Part shown: piece after piece, positions 29,543 to 39,758 of the stretch
Layout: every line of letters starts with the position of its first letter
Numbering within the stretch: the first letter of the stretch is position 1
Assembly (NCBI GenBank): GCA_963772375.1
Contig: CAVYXG010000001.1
Location: 186,001 to 250,000, forward strand
DNA length: 64,000 nt
Source of the DNA: DATBHM01 sp963772375
GTDB lineage: Bacteria; Actinomycetota; UBA4738; JACQTL01
Direction: 5' to 3'
Notes under the pieces: model-generated
Databases searched by the model: none
What the model saw: the letters and a program-made list of their open reading frames with translations, nothing else
What the model was told of the DNA's origin: nothing
Made by a program: the position numbers and the translations under genes

Positions 29543-30808
29543 GTGAAGACGTCCATGTCGCCGTCGCCGCCGGCCGCCAGCAGAGACGAAAGGGGTGCCA
29601 CTCCCACGGCCGCCACGAGGCCCCGAAGCCTGCTTCGCCTGCGTTCCCGCCGTGCCCGCCCGGCCGCGGGGGTCGCGCGGGTCGACCGCAGGACCAAGAC
29701 GCTGCTCCGCCGGATCCAGCCCGGCGAGATCGCGGTGATCGACCACGAGGACCTCGACCGCCTCTCGGCCGAGGGCCTGGTCGACGCCGGCGTGGCCGGC
29801 GTGGTCAACGCGGCGCGTTCGATCTCCGGGCGCTATCCGAACCTCGGCCCCAGGATCCTCATGGAGGCCGGCATCCCGCTGGTGGACTCGGTCGGACCGC
29901 TGGTGCTGCAGAAGGTCCGCGAGGGCGCGGCGCTCCGCCTCGACGGCGACCGCATCTACGCGGGCACGCGTCTGGTCGGTGTCGGCATCCTGCAGAGCAC
30001 GGACTCGGTCGCGGAGGCCATGGAGGACGCTCGCGTCCGCCTCGCCGAGCAGTTCGAGTCGTTCGCCCGGAACACGATGGAGTTCATGCAGCGGGAACGG
30101 GACCTGCTGTTCGGCGGATCCGGTCTGCCCGAGCTCGTCCATGCGATCGCCGACCGGCCGGTGCTCGTGGTCGTCCGGGGCTATCGGTACCGCGAGGACC
30201 TCGCGACGCTCCGCCCCTACATCCGCGACGTCCGCCCCATCCTGATCGGGGTCGACGGGGGAGCGGACGCGCTGGTCGACGCCGGCTACCACTGCGATCT
30301 CATCGTCGGGGATATGGACAGCATCTCGGAGGAGACGCTCCGCGAGGCCGTCCGGCCCCATGGCCTGTTCCACCGCAAGCCCCCGGCCGAGGTCGTCGTG
30401 CACGCGTACCCCGGCGGCCGCGCCCCCGGCCGGGAGCGGCTCGAGCTGCTCGGGATCCCGTTCAAGGTCATGGAGAGCACGGGGACCAGCGAGGACATGG
30501 CGTTCGTGCTCGCGCACGGGAAGGGCGCCAACCTCATCGTGGCGGTGGGGTCCCACGGGAACCTGCGGGAGTTCCTCGACAAGGGGCGGATGGGGATGGC
30601 GTCAACGTTCCTCGTCCGGCTCCGCGTGGGGGAGATCCTCATGGACGCCAAGGGGGTGTCCCGGCTGTACACCGGCCGGGTCCGAGGGCGCGATCTCGCG
30701 CTCCTGGTGGGGGCCGCGCTGTTCGCCATGATCGTCGTGGCCCTTGCCTCGCAGCCGTTCCGATTGTTCCTGCACCAGCTGCTCGACCAGCTGGGGAGGA
30801 TCTTCTGA
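29543..30808 (+). CDS. steA: SteA-like cell-separation protein (thiamin pyrophosphokinase-like fold)
   Basis: Homologue of corynebacterial SteA and mycobacterial Rv1697, which with SteB controls peptidoglycan hydrolysis during daughter-cell separation. A basic N-terminus is followed by a domain with GEIAVIDHEDLDRLSAEGLV and VNAARSISGRYPNLGP, then a thiamin pyrophosphokinase-like domain (LIGVDGGADALVDAGY; LIVGDMDSISEETLREA; AVGSHGNLREFLDKGR). A transmembrane segment near the C-terminus (LLVGAALFAMIVVALA) anchors it. TACCTT at 29518-29523 could be a -10 box. The start is uncertain among TTG 29522, GTG 29543 and ATG 29555; I chose GTG as the first start lying fully downstream of that promoter. 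Confidence 0.88.
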   Translation: MKTSMSPSPPAASRDERGATPTAATRPRSLLRLRSRRARPAAGVARVDRRTKTLLRRIQPGEIAVIDHEDLDRLSAEGLVDAGVAGVVNAARSISGRYPNLGPRILMEAGIPLVDSVGPLVLQKVREGAALRLDGDRIYAGTRLVGVGILQSTDSVAEAMEDARVRLAEQFESFARNTMEFMQRERDLLFGGSGLPELVHAIADRPVLVVVRGYRYREDLATLRPYIRDVRPILIGVDGGADALVDAGYHCDLIVGDMDSISEETLREAVRPHGLFHRKPPAEVVVHAYPGGRAPGRERLELLGIPFKVMESTGTSEDMAFVLAHGKGANLIVAVGSHGNLREFLDKGRMGMASTFLVRLRVGEILMDAKGVSRLYTGRVRGRDLALLVGAALFAMIVVALASQPFRLFLHQLLDQLGRIF

Positions 30809-30828
30809 GGCCGCGGTAGGGGCATGAC

Positions 30829-31746
30829 GTGATCTCGTTCCGCTACCACCTGGTGACGATCGTGGCCGTGTTCCTCGCGCTCGCCCTGGGCGTGCTGGCG
30901 GGGACCACGGTGATCAAGTCAGGACTCGTCCGGACCCTCAAGAACAACACCCGCAGCCTCGAGGCCCAGCTCCAGGATGCCCAGAGACTCAACTCCCAGC
31001 TCAACAGCGAACTCGACACGGCGTCGCTGTACCTGATTCCCAACAGCCTCGAGGGACAGAACGCCATCGTCCTGACCGATGACAAGGCCGACCCGTCGGG
31101 CGCCCGCAACGCCGCCGACGTCCTCACCCAGGCCGGCGCGGACGTCGAGTCGATGACCGTCACCTCCCTGATCCGGTCGCGCAGCGAGGCCGGGCCGCTT
31201 GCCGACACGCTGTGCGTCTCGCGCGACACGCCCCCGCCGACGCTCGTCAGCATCGCGTCGACGCAGCTGGCGGACCGACTGTCGGAGGGGGCAGCCGGAT
31301 TCTCGCGCCCGAACTGCCCGCCCGGCACCCCGGACCTGCTCGTGTCCCTCATCCAGCAGGGGTTCATCACCTCGCCCGACGTGAACCCCGGCGACGCGGA
31401 CAAGGTGGGTGGGCCCGGTCAGCTGGTGGTCGTGTCCGCCGGCGGCCAGGGAACGCCCGGCGTGCCGATCACCACGTTCATGGAACCGCTCGTGAACCAG
31501 TTCGTCCAGGACGGGAACCTCACGGCGGCCGCGGAGACCGAGGGGACGCAGCTCCATCCGTTCGTCGGCCTCATCCGATCCGACCCGAACCTGTCTCACG
31601 AACACCTCATGACGGTCGACGACATCGAGACGAAGCAGGGCCGGCTGGCGCTCGTGCTGGGGCTCGCGCGCATGGTGTCGGGCGGCCCGGGCGGTGACTA
31701 CGGGACGAAGCCCGGCGCCGACCAGGGGATCCCGCCGCCGCCGTGA
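30829..31746 (+). CDS. steB: SteB/MctB family membrane-anchored protein
   Basis: The 305-residue product matches the SteB/MctB family (Rv1698). Its N-terminal ISFRYHLVTIVAVFLALALG and the following residues form a membrane anchor. A coiled coil follows (about residues 40-65, NTRSLEAQLQDAQRLNSQLN), then an extracytoplasmic domain. Rv1698 has been described as a copper-related outer-membrane channel, and in Corynebacterium the homologue is a SteA partner in septal hydrolysis; the second role fits the steA neighbour better. The GTG start lies 20 nt after steA; the stop overlaps the GT2 gene. Confidence 0.88.
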   Translation: MISFRYHLVTIVAVFLALALGVLAGTTVIKSGLVRTLKNNTRSLEAQLQDAQRLNSQLNSELDTASLYLIPNSLEGQNAIVLTDDKADPSGARNAADVLTQAGADVESMTVTSLIRSRSEAGPLADTLCVSRDTPPPTLVSIASTQLADRLSEGAAGFSRPNCPPGTPDLLVSLIQQGFITSPDVNPGDADKVGGPGQLVVVSAGGQGTPGVPITTFMEPLVNQFVQDGNLTAAAETEGTQLHPFVGLIRSDPNLSHEHLMTVDDIETKQGRLALVLGLARMVSGGPGGDYGTKPGADQGIPPPP

Positions 31747-32429
31747 CCGCGACGGGGAGATCGGTGATCGCGCTGGTGGCCGCGCGCGACGAGGCCGAGC
31801 GGGTCGCCCCCACCGTCCGTGCGCTGCGGTCGATCGACGACGTGGGGGAAGTGATCGTGGCGGACGACGGCTCGTCCGACAGGACCGCGGAGGAGGCCCT
31901 GTCGGCAGGCGCGCGCGTGGTTCGGTCGCCGCGCGGCGCGGGCAAGGGTGGGGCGCTCGCCGCCGCGTTCGACCGCGCGGCCGATGCCACGGTCGTGCTG
32001 CTCGCGGACGGCGACCTCGGTTCGTCGGCCGCGGCACTCGACGCCGTGCTGTCGCCGGTGGTGGCCGGCCACGCGGACCTTGCGGTGGCGGTTCCGCCTC
32101 GGGCGATCTCGGGCGGGTTCGGCCTGGTCCGGCGGTCGGCCGCAGCCCTGATCGTGCGGATCTCCGGACTCGGGACGACCGCGCCGCTCTCCGGCCAGCG
32201 GGCGGTCACCGTCGAGTGCCTTCGCGCGTGCCGCCCCCTCGCCGCAGGATTCGGGGTCGACTCGGCCATGGTGGCCGACGCGGCGCGACTGGGGTTCCGG
32301 GTCGTCGAGGTGCCCGTGCGGTTCTCGCACCGTTCCACCGGGCGTGACCTCGCCGGGTTCGCCCACCGGGCCAGGCAGGGGCGGGACATCCTGTGGGCGC
32401 TCTCGCTGCGCACCGTGGGGTGGCGATGA
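31743..32429 (+). CDS. Family 2 glycosyltransferase
   Basis: A 228-residue soluble GT2-type glycosyltransferase. VIALVAARDEAERVAPTVRA begins the nucleotide-sugar fold; EVIVADDGSSDRTAEEAL and LLADGDLGSSAAAL supply the metal- and sugar-nucleotide-binding aspartates. There is no transmembrane helix. The gene overlaps steB by 4 nt and the PNPT gene by 4 nt (ATGA), so the three are probably made together. The acceptor is unknown; a polyprenyl-phosphate or cell-wall glycan is likely given the neighbours. M. tuberculosis has no such pair between Rv1698 and pyrG. Confidence 0.85.
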   Translation: MTATGRSVIALVAARDEAERVAPTVRALRSIDDVGEVIVADDGSSDRTAEEALSAGARVVRSPRGAGKGGALAAAFDRAADATVVLLADGDLGSSAAALDAVLSPVVAGHADLAVAVPPRAISGGFGLVRRSAAALIVRISGLGTTAPLSGQRAVTVECLRACRPLAAGFGVDSAMVADAARLGFRVVEVPVRFSHRSTGRDLAGFAHRARQGRDILWALSLRTVGWR

Positions 32430-33340
32430 ACGACGCGCTCCGGCTGATGCTGCTGGTGGTCGTCGGCCTCGGGCTCGGTATCTGCGCCATGGTCCTCACA
32501 CCGGCGGGGTGGCACCCGCGTCTGACGGCGACCAACCACCGCGGCCGGCCGGTCCCGGCCACGCTGGGGATCGCGCTGTTCGCAGGATCCGCCCTTGCGC
32601 AGCTCGTCGCCGGGCTGCTGGCCCTGGTCTGGGGAACGGAGCTCGGCCGCGACACGTGGGGGCTCCTTGCCGGCGCCGTCGTGGTCTTCGCCGCCGGGCT
32701 GATGGACGACCTCCGTCCCGGCGGGGCCCGGGGCCTGTTCGCACACGGGCGCGAGCTGCTGCGGGGCCACGTCACGACCGGCCTGCTGAAGGCGGTCGCC
32801 GGCGTCGTGGGTGCCGTGCTGGTGGTGCTCACGCTCCGAGGCCGTTCGTCGTGGATCATGGTGGCCGGCGTGCTGCTGATCGCCGGCTCGACCAACGTGT
32901 GGAACGGGCTCGACGTCAGGCCGGGACGGGCGGGGAAGGCGTTCGTCCTGGGGGCCTTCCCGATGATGTTCCTCGGGCCCCCGGCGCTGCTCGCGCGGCT
33001 GCTGGGCGCGGAGCTCGCCGTGCTGTGGCCCGACCTCCGGGAGCGAGGCATGCTGGGCGACTCGGGATCGAACCTGCTGGGTTTCGTGCTGGGGGCGGCC
33101 GCCTACGTCGAGCTGACCGGTGTCTGGGTGGTGGTCGCTGCGGCAGTAGCGGTCGGGCTGAACCTCCTCGCCGAGACCGTCACGCTCTCGCGGTGCATCG
33201 ACGCGGTGCCGCCCCTCCGGTGGCTGGACCGCCTGGGCCGCCCGTCCGTCGGACAGGGGCCGCCCGAGGGGCCCAGGGCCTCGCCGGGCGATCGACGGGG
33301 CGAGCCCGAGGGCGAGCCCGAGCCGGCCGGACTGCCCTGA
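32426..33340 (+). CDS. PNPT-family polyprenyl-phosphate sugar-1-phosphate transferase-like protein
   Basis: A 304-residue polytopic protein resembling MraY/WecA (glycosyltransferase family 4). It has about nine hydrophobic segments and recognisable family motifs: FAAGLMDDLRPGG (the DD motif), STNVWNGLDVRPGRAGKAF (the NxxN...D motif) and MLGDSGSNLLGFVLG. The essential His-rich C-terminal loop of MraY is not obvious, and the last ~40 residues are a soluble Pro/Glu-rich tail. It may transfer a sugar phosphate to a lipid carrier, working with the upstream GT2, or it may be a divergent, non-catalytic relative. The start overlaps the GT2 stop (ATGA). Confidence 0.8.
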   Translation: MNDALRLMLLVVVGLGLGICAMVLTPAGWHPRLTATNHRGRPVPATLGIALFAGSALAQLVAGLLALVWGTELGRDTWGLLAGAVVVFAAGLMDDLRPGGARGLFAHGRELLRGHVTTGLLKAVAGVVGAVLVVLTLRGRSSWIMVAGVLLIAGSTNVWNGLDVRPGRAGKAFVLGAFPMMFLGPPALLARLLGAELAVLWPDLRERGMLGDSGSNLLGFVLGAAAYVELTGVWVVVAAAVAVGLNLLAETVTLSRCIDAVPPLRWLDRLGRPSVGQGPPEGPRASPGDRRGEPEGEPEPAGLP

Positions 33341-33408
33341 CCGCGAAAAAACCCGGTGTCCCGCCAAGTTCGCGCGGGAATCGGTCACTCCGCCTCGGAA
33401 GGCTCTGC

Positions 33409-33414
33409 TACAGT
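33409..33414 (+). promoter_or_regulatory. -10 box TACAGT of pyrG
   Basis: TACAGT lies 11 nt before the GTG at 33426, giving a predicted leader of about 5 nt. That is too short for the C-rich antiterminator hairpin used in Firmicutes pyrG control. Confidence 0.5.
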
Positions 33415-33425
33415 GACCTCCCGAG

Positions 33426-35078
<1,653 letters not shown>

Positions 35079-35117
35079 CGACCGTCTCGCATCCGCAGCG
35101 CCACACTGCCCCGACGG

Positions 35118-35123
35118 TACGAT
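35118..35123 (+). promoter_or_regulatory. -10 box TACGAT of the mntA-hepT-nudix unit (leaderless)
   Basis: TACGAT ends 7 nt before the ATG at 35131, predicting a leaderless mRNA starting exactly at the antitoxin start codon. Confidence 0.6.
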
Positions 35124-35130
35124 TCGCGGA

Positions 35131-35547
35131 ATGGACGGTCTCGACGAACGCCTGCGCGAACGACTCCTTCGTGAGGAGGACGTCCTCGTCGCGTACCTGT
35201 TCGGTTCCCAGGCTCGGGCAACTGCCGGCCCGCTGTCCGATGTCGACGTCGCGGTGCTCCTCGGTGACGACGTCGACATCGGTCGTCGACACCTGGATCT
35301 GATCGCCGCAGTGGCGGATGTCGTCGGACTCGATGCGGCTGACGTGGTGGTGCTGAACGAGGCTCCGGTACCGCTGGGCTACCGGGTGCTCCGCGATGGT
35401 CGCCTGCTTTTCTCGCGGGACGATCTGGCTCGCATCCATCATTACGTGCAGACAGTCGACCGATACCTCGACACGGCGCCGATGCGCCGAACAATCGAGG
35501 CCGGACTGCGACACCGAATCGCGGAGGGCCGATTTGGTCGACCCTGA
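35131..35547 (+). CDS. mntA: MntA-like nucleotidyltransferase antitoxin
   Basis: Minimal nucleotidyltransferase of the MNT family, 138 residues. It carries the defining GSX10DXD motif, starting at GSQARATAGPLSDVDVAVLL, and a third candidate Asp in AADVVVLNEAPVPLGYRVL. In characterised HepT/MntA (type VII) systems MntA neutralises the HEPN toxin by adding AMP to a tyrosine near its active site. The gene overlaps the HEPN gene by 14 nt, the usual antitoxin-first arrangement. It is predicted to be leaderless. Confidence 0.9.
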   Translation: MDGLDERLRERLLREEDVLVAYLFGSQARATAGPLSDVDVAVLLGDDVDIGRRHLDLIAAVADVVGLDAADVVVLNEAPVPLGYRVLRDGRLLFSRDDLARIHHYVQTVDRYLDTAPMRRTIEAGLRHRIAEGRFGRP

Positions 35548-35947
35548 AGTCGTCCGCCGCCGACTCCTCGACATGGGGAAGCGACTTGGCGAACTCAGAC
35601 GTATCCAGGGCGCTGGCCGGGACGCCTTCATGAACGGCTCCACCGCGCAAGCTGCGGCAGAACGCCACCTCCAGGTGGCGCTGCAGACCGCGATCGATAT
35701 CGCGGTGCACATCCTCGCGGAGGACACCGCACGCCCTCCCGACGAATACGGAGCAGCATTCCTCGCGCTCGGTGATCTCGGCGTGTTCGACGCGGAACTC
35801 GCCGCCCGCCTGCGTATGGCCGCGGGGATGCGGAACGTGCTCGTCCACGATTATCTGGAGGTGGATTCGTCCCTCGTCTGGCAGGCCATCGAGAACCTCG
35901 GCGATCTCGACGCGTTCGCGGCGGCCGTGGACCGGTACCTGTCGTGA
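35534..35947 (+). CDS. hepT: HepT-like HEPN-domain toxin
   Basis: HEPN-domain protein (DUF86 type), 137 residues. The ribonuclease-type motif RX4HXY is present as RNVLVHDY (about residue 100), including the tyrosine that MntA adenylylates in known pairs. It should act as a tRNA or mRNA endonuclease when not modified. The TTG at 35534 is inferred as the start: it overlaps the antitoxin by 14 nt and is followed by VDPEVVRRRLLDMGKRLGEL, a typical N-terminus. The stop overlaps the NUDIX GTG, so the pair is co-transcribed with that gene. Confidence 0.88.
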   Translation: MVDPEVVRRRLLDMGKRLGELRRIQGAGRDAFMNGSTAQAAAERHLQVALQTAIDIAVHILAEDTARPPDEYGAAFLALGDLGVFDAELAARLRMAAGMRNVLVHDYLEVDSSLVWQAIENLGDLDAFAAAVDRYLS

Positions 35948-36447
35948 GCGACGAGGCCGGCGGTGGCCGGCGAACCGTCTTCGACGGCAAGCTGATCTCG
36001 GTCGAGGTCGTCGAGGGGCGGTACCGGGAGATTGTCCACCACCCGGGCGCGTGCGCGGCGGTTCCGCTGCTCGGCGACGACGTGCTGCTGGTGCGGCAGT
36101 TCCGCGACGCGGTGGGGGAGACGCTGCTCGAGGTCCCGGCCGGCGTCCGCGACGTCGACGGCGAGACCGTGGCCGACTGCGCCGCCCGCGAGGTCCTCGA
36201 GGAGACCGGCTTCAAGGTCACTCACATCGAACCACTCGGCAGCGTGTTCACCTCGCCCGGCTTCGCCGACGAGGAGATCGAGCTCTTCCTCGCCCACGTC
36301 GAGCCGAACCCCGAGCAGGACGCCGAAGACGAGATCGAGCTCGTCCGCATGCCGCTCGCCGAAGCCGTCGACGCGATTCGCGACGGCCGGATCAAGGACG
36401 CGAAGAGCGCGGTGGCGATCATGCTCGCCGCCACTCGAATCGGGTAG
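35944..36447 (+). CDS. NUDIX hydrolase, ADP-ribose pyrophosphatase type
   Basis: A 167-residue NUDIX enzyme, probably hydrolysing ADP-ribose or a similar nucleoside diphosphate sugar. The NUDIX box is present as PAGVRDVDGETVADCAAREV followed by LEETGF, with one residue more than usual between the first Gly and Glu. The order pyrG-nudix-xerD in M. tuberculosis (Rv1699-Rv1701) is kept, apart from the inserted toxin-antitoxin pair and the genes at 36828-40883. The GTG start overlaps the hepT stop (GTGA). Confidence 0.9.
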   Translation: MSDEAGGGRRTVFDGKLISVEVVEGRYREIVHHPGACAAVPLLGDDVLLVRQFRDAVGETLLEVPAGVRDVDGETVADCAAREVLEETGFKVTHIEPLGSVFTSPGFADEEIELFLAHVEPNPEQDAEDEIELVRMPLAEAVDAIRDGRIKDAKSAVAIMLAATRIG

Positions 36448-36827
36448 CCGGCACCCCTGTCTGTGGGAGCAGGCTCTTCGGTCGGCGAATCTGCCCGCCA
36501 CAGACGTCCGGCACCCGGTGCTCCGTCGTGCCATCCGACGGAAGGGGAGGCAGTCGCGTGCCGAGGTGTAGCCCCCAGCCTTGCCTGCCCGATCGCTGAC
36601 GATCCACGGACGCCGTGTTTGGAGAGTGATTCCAGCGGAGAAATCTCTGATGGTGGCTGGTCGATGTCGGCGAGCCTGGGTTCGCTCGGGCGTTTGTTCC
36701 AGCCGACCGTGGCGGTCTGGATCCGGCACATCGCCCGCCTCCGCTTCGACCACGAGTGGCTCGCTCCAGGTTCGCCGAGACCGCTCCCCAAAGGACGGCG
36801 TGAACGTCGCCGAGTGAGAAGGACAGG
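36448..36827. other. Intergenic region with no recognisable gene
   Basis: About 380 nt. An open frame covers 36463-36840 on the plus strand and another lies on the minus strand, but neither product has recognisable motifs, a ribosome-binding site or typical composition. It may hold remnants of a lost gene; I see no RNA gene or repeat. Confidence 0.5.
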
Positions 36828-37313
36828 ATGGAGCCGATGATCCCTGCCTCGACTCCCGCGGAGTCAGAGGTGAGTGAGTCGTCGTCCGCAGCAGACAACA
36901 AGGCGCTCGTCCGCAAGTTCTGGGAAGAGCTCGTTGGAACGGGCGATCGCGGGCTCGCCGACGAGTTGCTCGCTCCCGGCTACACCGTCCACTTCGCCGG
37001 CAACCCCCCCATGGATCGCGATGGCTTCATGCAGTTCCTGGGCGGGCTGCGCACTGCGTTTCCCGATCTCGCGGTCACGGCGGAGGACCTGTTCGCGGAT
37101 GGGGACAAGGTGGCAGTTCGGTGGACCTGGCGCGGCAGTCAACGGGGCCCCTTCCTGGGTCTTCCCCCGACCGGCGGATCCGTCACGGGCTCCGGCATCG
37201 GCCTGTTCCGCATCGCGAACGGCCGAATCGAGGAGGACTTCGTCCAGGAGGACACGTTCGGCCTGTTGCAGCAGCTCGGGGCGATCCCGGCGCCTGGTCA
37301 GCCGTCGGGCTGA
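36828..37313 (+). CDS. SnoaL-like ester cyclase/NTF2-fold protein
   Basis: A 161-residue protein of the SnoaL-like (NTF2-fold) group. KALVRKFWEELVGTGDRGLA, DELLAPGYTVHFAG, GLRTAFPDLAVTAEDLFADG and KVAVRWTWRGSQRG are typical of these small alpha+beta barrels. In polyketide clusters they are cyclases, but most chromosomal copies have unknown substrates. Nothing nearby suggests a polyketide pathway. The ATG at 36828 has an AAGGA Shine-Dalgarno sequence; a second ATG at 36837 is possible. Confidence 0.85.
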   Translation: MEPMIPASTPAESEVSESSSAADNKALVRKFWEELVGTGDRGLADELLAPGYTVHFAGNPPMDRDGFMQFLGGLRTAFPDLAVTAEDLFADGDKVAVRWTWRGSQRGPFLGLPPTGGSVTGSGIGLFRIANGRIEEDFVQEDTFGLLQQLGAIPAPGQPSG

Positions 37314-37356
37314 AGCGCTCTCCTCGGGGCAAGCCCACAGTGCATCGGAGGTGACA

Positions 37357-38655
37357 ATGGGACGGGCCGCGAATCCCCATCGCGCGGAGCTCCTGTCCAG
37401 TGTGCGGGCCGCCCTCCCTGGCCTGGTGGTGTCGGTCGTCGCCTTCACGGTCGCGTGCGCCATCCTCGTCGCCTCGTTCTTCCATCGGCCCATCGACCTG
37501 GTGGTGAGCCTTGCCTGCATCGTGCTGGCCGCTTCCCTGGCGATCGTCGCGACCTCGGCCGGCGGTCTGATTGGGAAGATCGCCGTGATCGCGGCCCTCG
37601 CCTTCGCGGTCGTCAGCCCCTTGCTCCTGCTCCTCCGAGGCGAACCGGCGGGCGCTGTGGTGGTCGCCCTCTTGTTCGCGATCGCAGCGGAGGGCGCCAG
37701 ACGCTCCGTCCGCACTGCGGTCCACCGACCTCCAGCGGTGCATTCGCCCCGCGCCCGGGTCGGTCCGAGCGCCCATCCAGTGCTGTTGGCGAACCCGAAG
37801 TCAGGCGGCGGGACCGCCCAGAGGGTGGCCCTGGGTGACGAGGCGAGCCGGCGGGGGATCGAGTATGTCGTCCTCGGCCCTGGCGACGATCTCCGACTGT
37901 GTGCCGAGGGCGCCATGCAGCGCGGAGCCGATGTCCTTGGCATGGCTGGCGGCGACGGCTCGCAAGCCCTGGTTGCCCAGGTCGCCCAAGCCAACGATCT
38001 GGGGTTCGTGTGCGTGCCGGCCGGGACTCGAAACCACTTCGCCAAGGATCTCGGTCTGGATCCGGGCGACCCCGTCGGTGCCCTCGACGCCTTCGGGGCC
38101 GCGGAGGAGGTACGCATCGATCTCGGACTGGTCGCCGACCGGCCGTTCGTCAACAACGTGTCCTTCGGCGTCTACGCGATGATCGTCGGAACCGAGGGAT
38201 ACCGGGAGAACAAGCCCGTGACGGCCTGGCAGGTGCTTCCCAGCGTCCTCGGTCCCGAGGCTGAACCCCTTGATCTCTGCTTCGCGGGCCCGGACGGCCG
38301 CGAGCACACCGGCTTTCAGTTCATCCTCGTTTCGAACGACCCGTATCGCTTCACGGCCGACAGCCGATTCGGGTCGAGGGAACGGATCGATCTGGGCGTG
38401 CTGGGGATCGCCGCAGCGAGGGCGGGAGCGGGAGATGACTTCGCCGACTTCGCGGCAGCGTGGTGGGCCGGACGGCGGCATCCATCCGAGGCGTGGCTGG
38501 AGTGGGAGGCCTCCGAGTTCGAGGTTCGGTCACCCGGTCCGATCCCGGTTGGAGTTGATGGCGAGGCGCTGAGGTTCGATTCTCCCGTTCGGCTCCGGAG
38601 CATGCCCGGGACCCTCCGAGTCCGTGTGCCCACCACCGGACGCACTGCCATTTGA
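37357..38655 (+). CDS. Membrane-anchored diacylglycerol/lipid kinase-like protein
   Basis: A 432-residue protein. The first ~120 residues contain three or four hydrophobic segments (LVVSVVAFTVACAILVASFF; LVVSLACIVLAASLAIVATS). A DAGK/YegS-type lipid-kinase domain follows, with LLANPKSGGGTAQRV, LGMAGGDGSQALVAQVA (GGDGS in place of GGDGT) and CVPAGTRNHFAKDLGLD. The end, PIPVGVDGEALRFDSPVRLR, matches the family C-terminus. It probably phosphorylates a lipid at the membrane. The ATG has a perfect GGAGGTGA Shine-Dalgarno sequence. Confidence 0.9.
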   Translation: MGRAANPHRAELLSSVRAALPGLVVSVVAFTVACAILVASFFHRPIDLVVSLACIVLAASLAIVATSAGGLIGKIAVIAALAFAVVSPLLLLLRGEPAGAVVVALLFAIAAEGARRSVRTAVHRPPAVHSPRARVGPSAHPVLLANPKSGGGTAQRVALGDEASRRGIEYVVLGPGDDLRLCAEGAMQRGADVLGMAGGDGSQALVAQVAQANDLGFVCVPAGTRNHFAKDLGLDPGDPVGALDAFGAAEEVRIDLGLVADRPFVNNVSFGVYAMIVGTEGYRENKPVTAWQVLPSVLGPEAEPLDLCFAGPDGREHTGFQFILVSNDPYRFTADSRFGSRERIDLGVLGIAAARAGAGDDFADFAAAWWAGRRHPSEAWLEWEASEFEVRSPGPIPVGVDGEALRFDSPVRLRSMPGTLRVRVPTTGRTAI

Positions 38656-38776
38656 GGCTTCGGCTCGACGCACGATCTCGTCATCTGCTCGCCGGGCTCG
38701 TCCGCGCGCCGCGCTCCATCCGCGGGCGACGAGTCGGTGGCGCCGCGCGGCCGCTACGATCCTGAGTGCTGTGCAG

Positions 38777-39550
38777 TTACTGCAGTGCCCAGACCGCCGT
38801 CACGGTCACCGTGGTCGAGACCGTGCCGGGCTCGATCGGTGTCGCCGCCCCGGCCGCCGCCGCCCTGTCGTAGGCGAACGGCATCGGCGGCTGCGGCGTC
38901 GACTGGTCGGTGATCGAGATGACGTCGCCCACCGTGGCGCCCGCCCCGGCGGCCATCGCGTCGGCGCGCGACTTGGCGTCCTTGACTGCGTCGGTCAGGG
39001 CGGCCGTGAGGGCCGGGTTCTGCTGCGACACCTGGAACGAAATGCCGTTCACGATGTTCGCCCCTGCGGAGTTCGCCTTGTCGATGACCGAACCTGCCTT
39101 CGACAGGTCGTGCACCGTGACCGAGACCGAGTTCTGCGCGAGGTAGCCGATGACCTGGGTCCCGTTGTTGTTCGTCCGGGGCGACAGGTCGACGGAGTCG
39201 GTCGAGATGTCCGAAGCGTCGATGCCGAGACCCTTGATCGCGTCGATGACGTCGTTCATCTTGTTCGCGTTCTGGGATAGGGCGTCGGTCGCGGTCTGGG
39301 CCTGCGTCTGGACCCCGAGGCTGATGACCGCTTCGTCGGGCTTGGACGTCACGACCGCCGAACCGGACACCGTCACCGTGTGGTCGGAGACGCTCGCCGA
39401 GGTCACCGCCAGAGCTGTGGTGGTTGCGGCTCCGCCCTTGTCCGATCCGCGCGCAGCGTTGTCGCCGGATCCCGCGAGGGCCGGAACCGCCACTGCCAGG
39501 GCGAGCGCGCCGGCAACCGCCAGCATCGCCACCTTCATGCGTCCGCCCAT
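38777..39550 (-). CDS. Secreted SIMPL-domain (DUF541) protein
   Basis: A 257-residue exported protein. The frame is open from 39814, but the ATG at 39550 has a GGAGGAG Shine-Dalgarno sequence and starts a clear signal peptide (MGGRMKVAMLAVAGALALAV, cleaved after about ALAGS). The rest matches SIMPL/DUF541: VTVSGSAVVTSKPDEAVISL, ANKMNDVIDAIKGLGIDASD, VSVTVHDLSKAGSVIDKANS and the C-terminal AKSRADAMAAGAGATVGDVI. Such proteins are periplasmic or surface-located and of uncertain function. It is divergent from ald. Confidence 0.88.
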   Translation of the reverse strand: MGGRMKVAMLAVAGALALAVAVPALAGSGDNAARGSDKGGAATTTALAVTSASVSDHTVTVSGSAVVTSKPDEAVISLGVQTQAQTATDALSQNANKMNDVIDAIKGLGIDASDISTDSVDLSPRTNNNGTQVIGYLAQNSVSVTVHDLSKAGSVIDKANSAGANIVNGISFQVSQQNPALTAALTDAVKDAKSRADAMAAGAGATVGDVISITDQSTPQPPMPFAYDRAAAAGAATPIEPGTVSTTVTVTAVWALQ

Positions 39551-39758
39551 GCTCGTCTCCTCCGTGCTCGCGGGACCTTCTCGGACATGAGGGCCCCTGG
39601 GTGACGGCCCCGCGCTCGGGCGGGACCAATCGGTTGGACGGCGCCGGCCGCCGCTCGGGTTCCTGGCGCGCCGTGTGCCGGCGCTCCCATCAACCGGATT
39701 GCGCGTTGCGCGATGCTCGGCGCGGTAGGCTCCGGGCAGGTGAGGGAAGGAGGCCGCG
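39551..39758. other. Divergent intergenic region between the SIMPL gene and ald
   Basis: About 208 nt. A TAGGCT -10 candidate for ald lies at 39726-39731, followed by the strong GGAAGGAGG Shine-Dalgarno sequence of ald. I see no further gene. Confidence 0.5.

Noticed and set aside
36463..36840. 125-residue ORF between the NUDIX and SnoaL genes
   Set aside because: No motif, no ribosome-binding site, and it overlaps the SnoaL start region.
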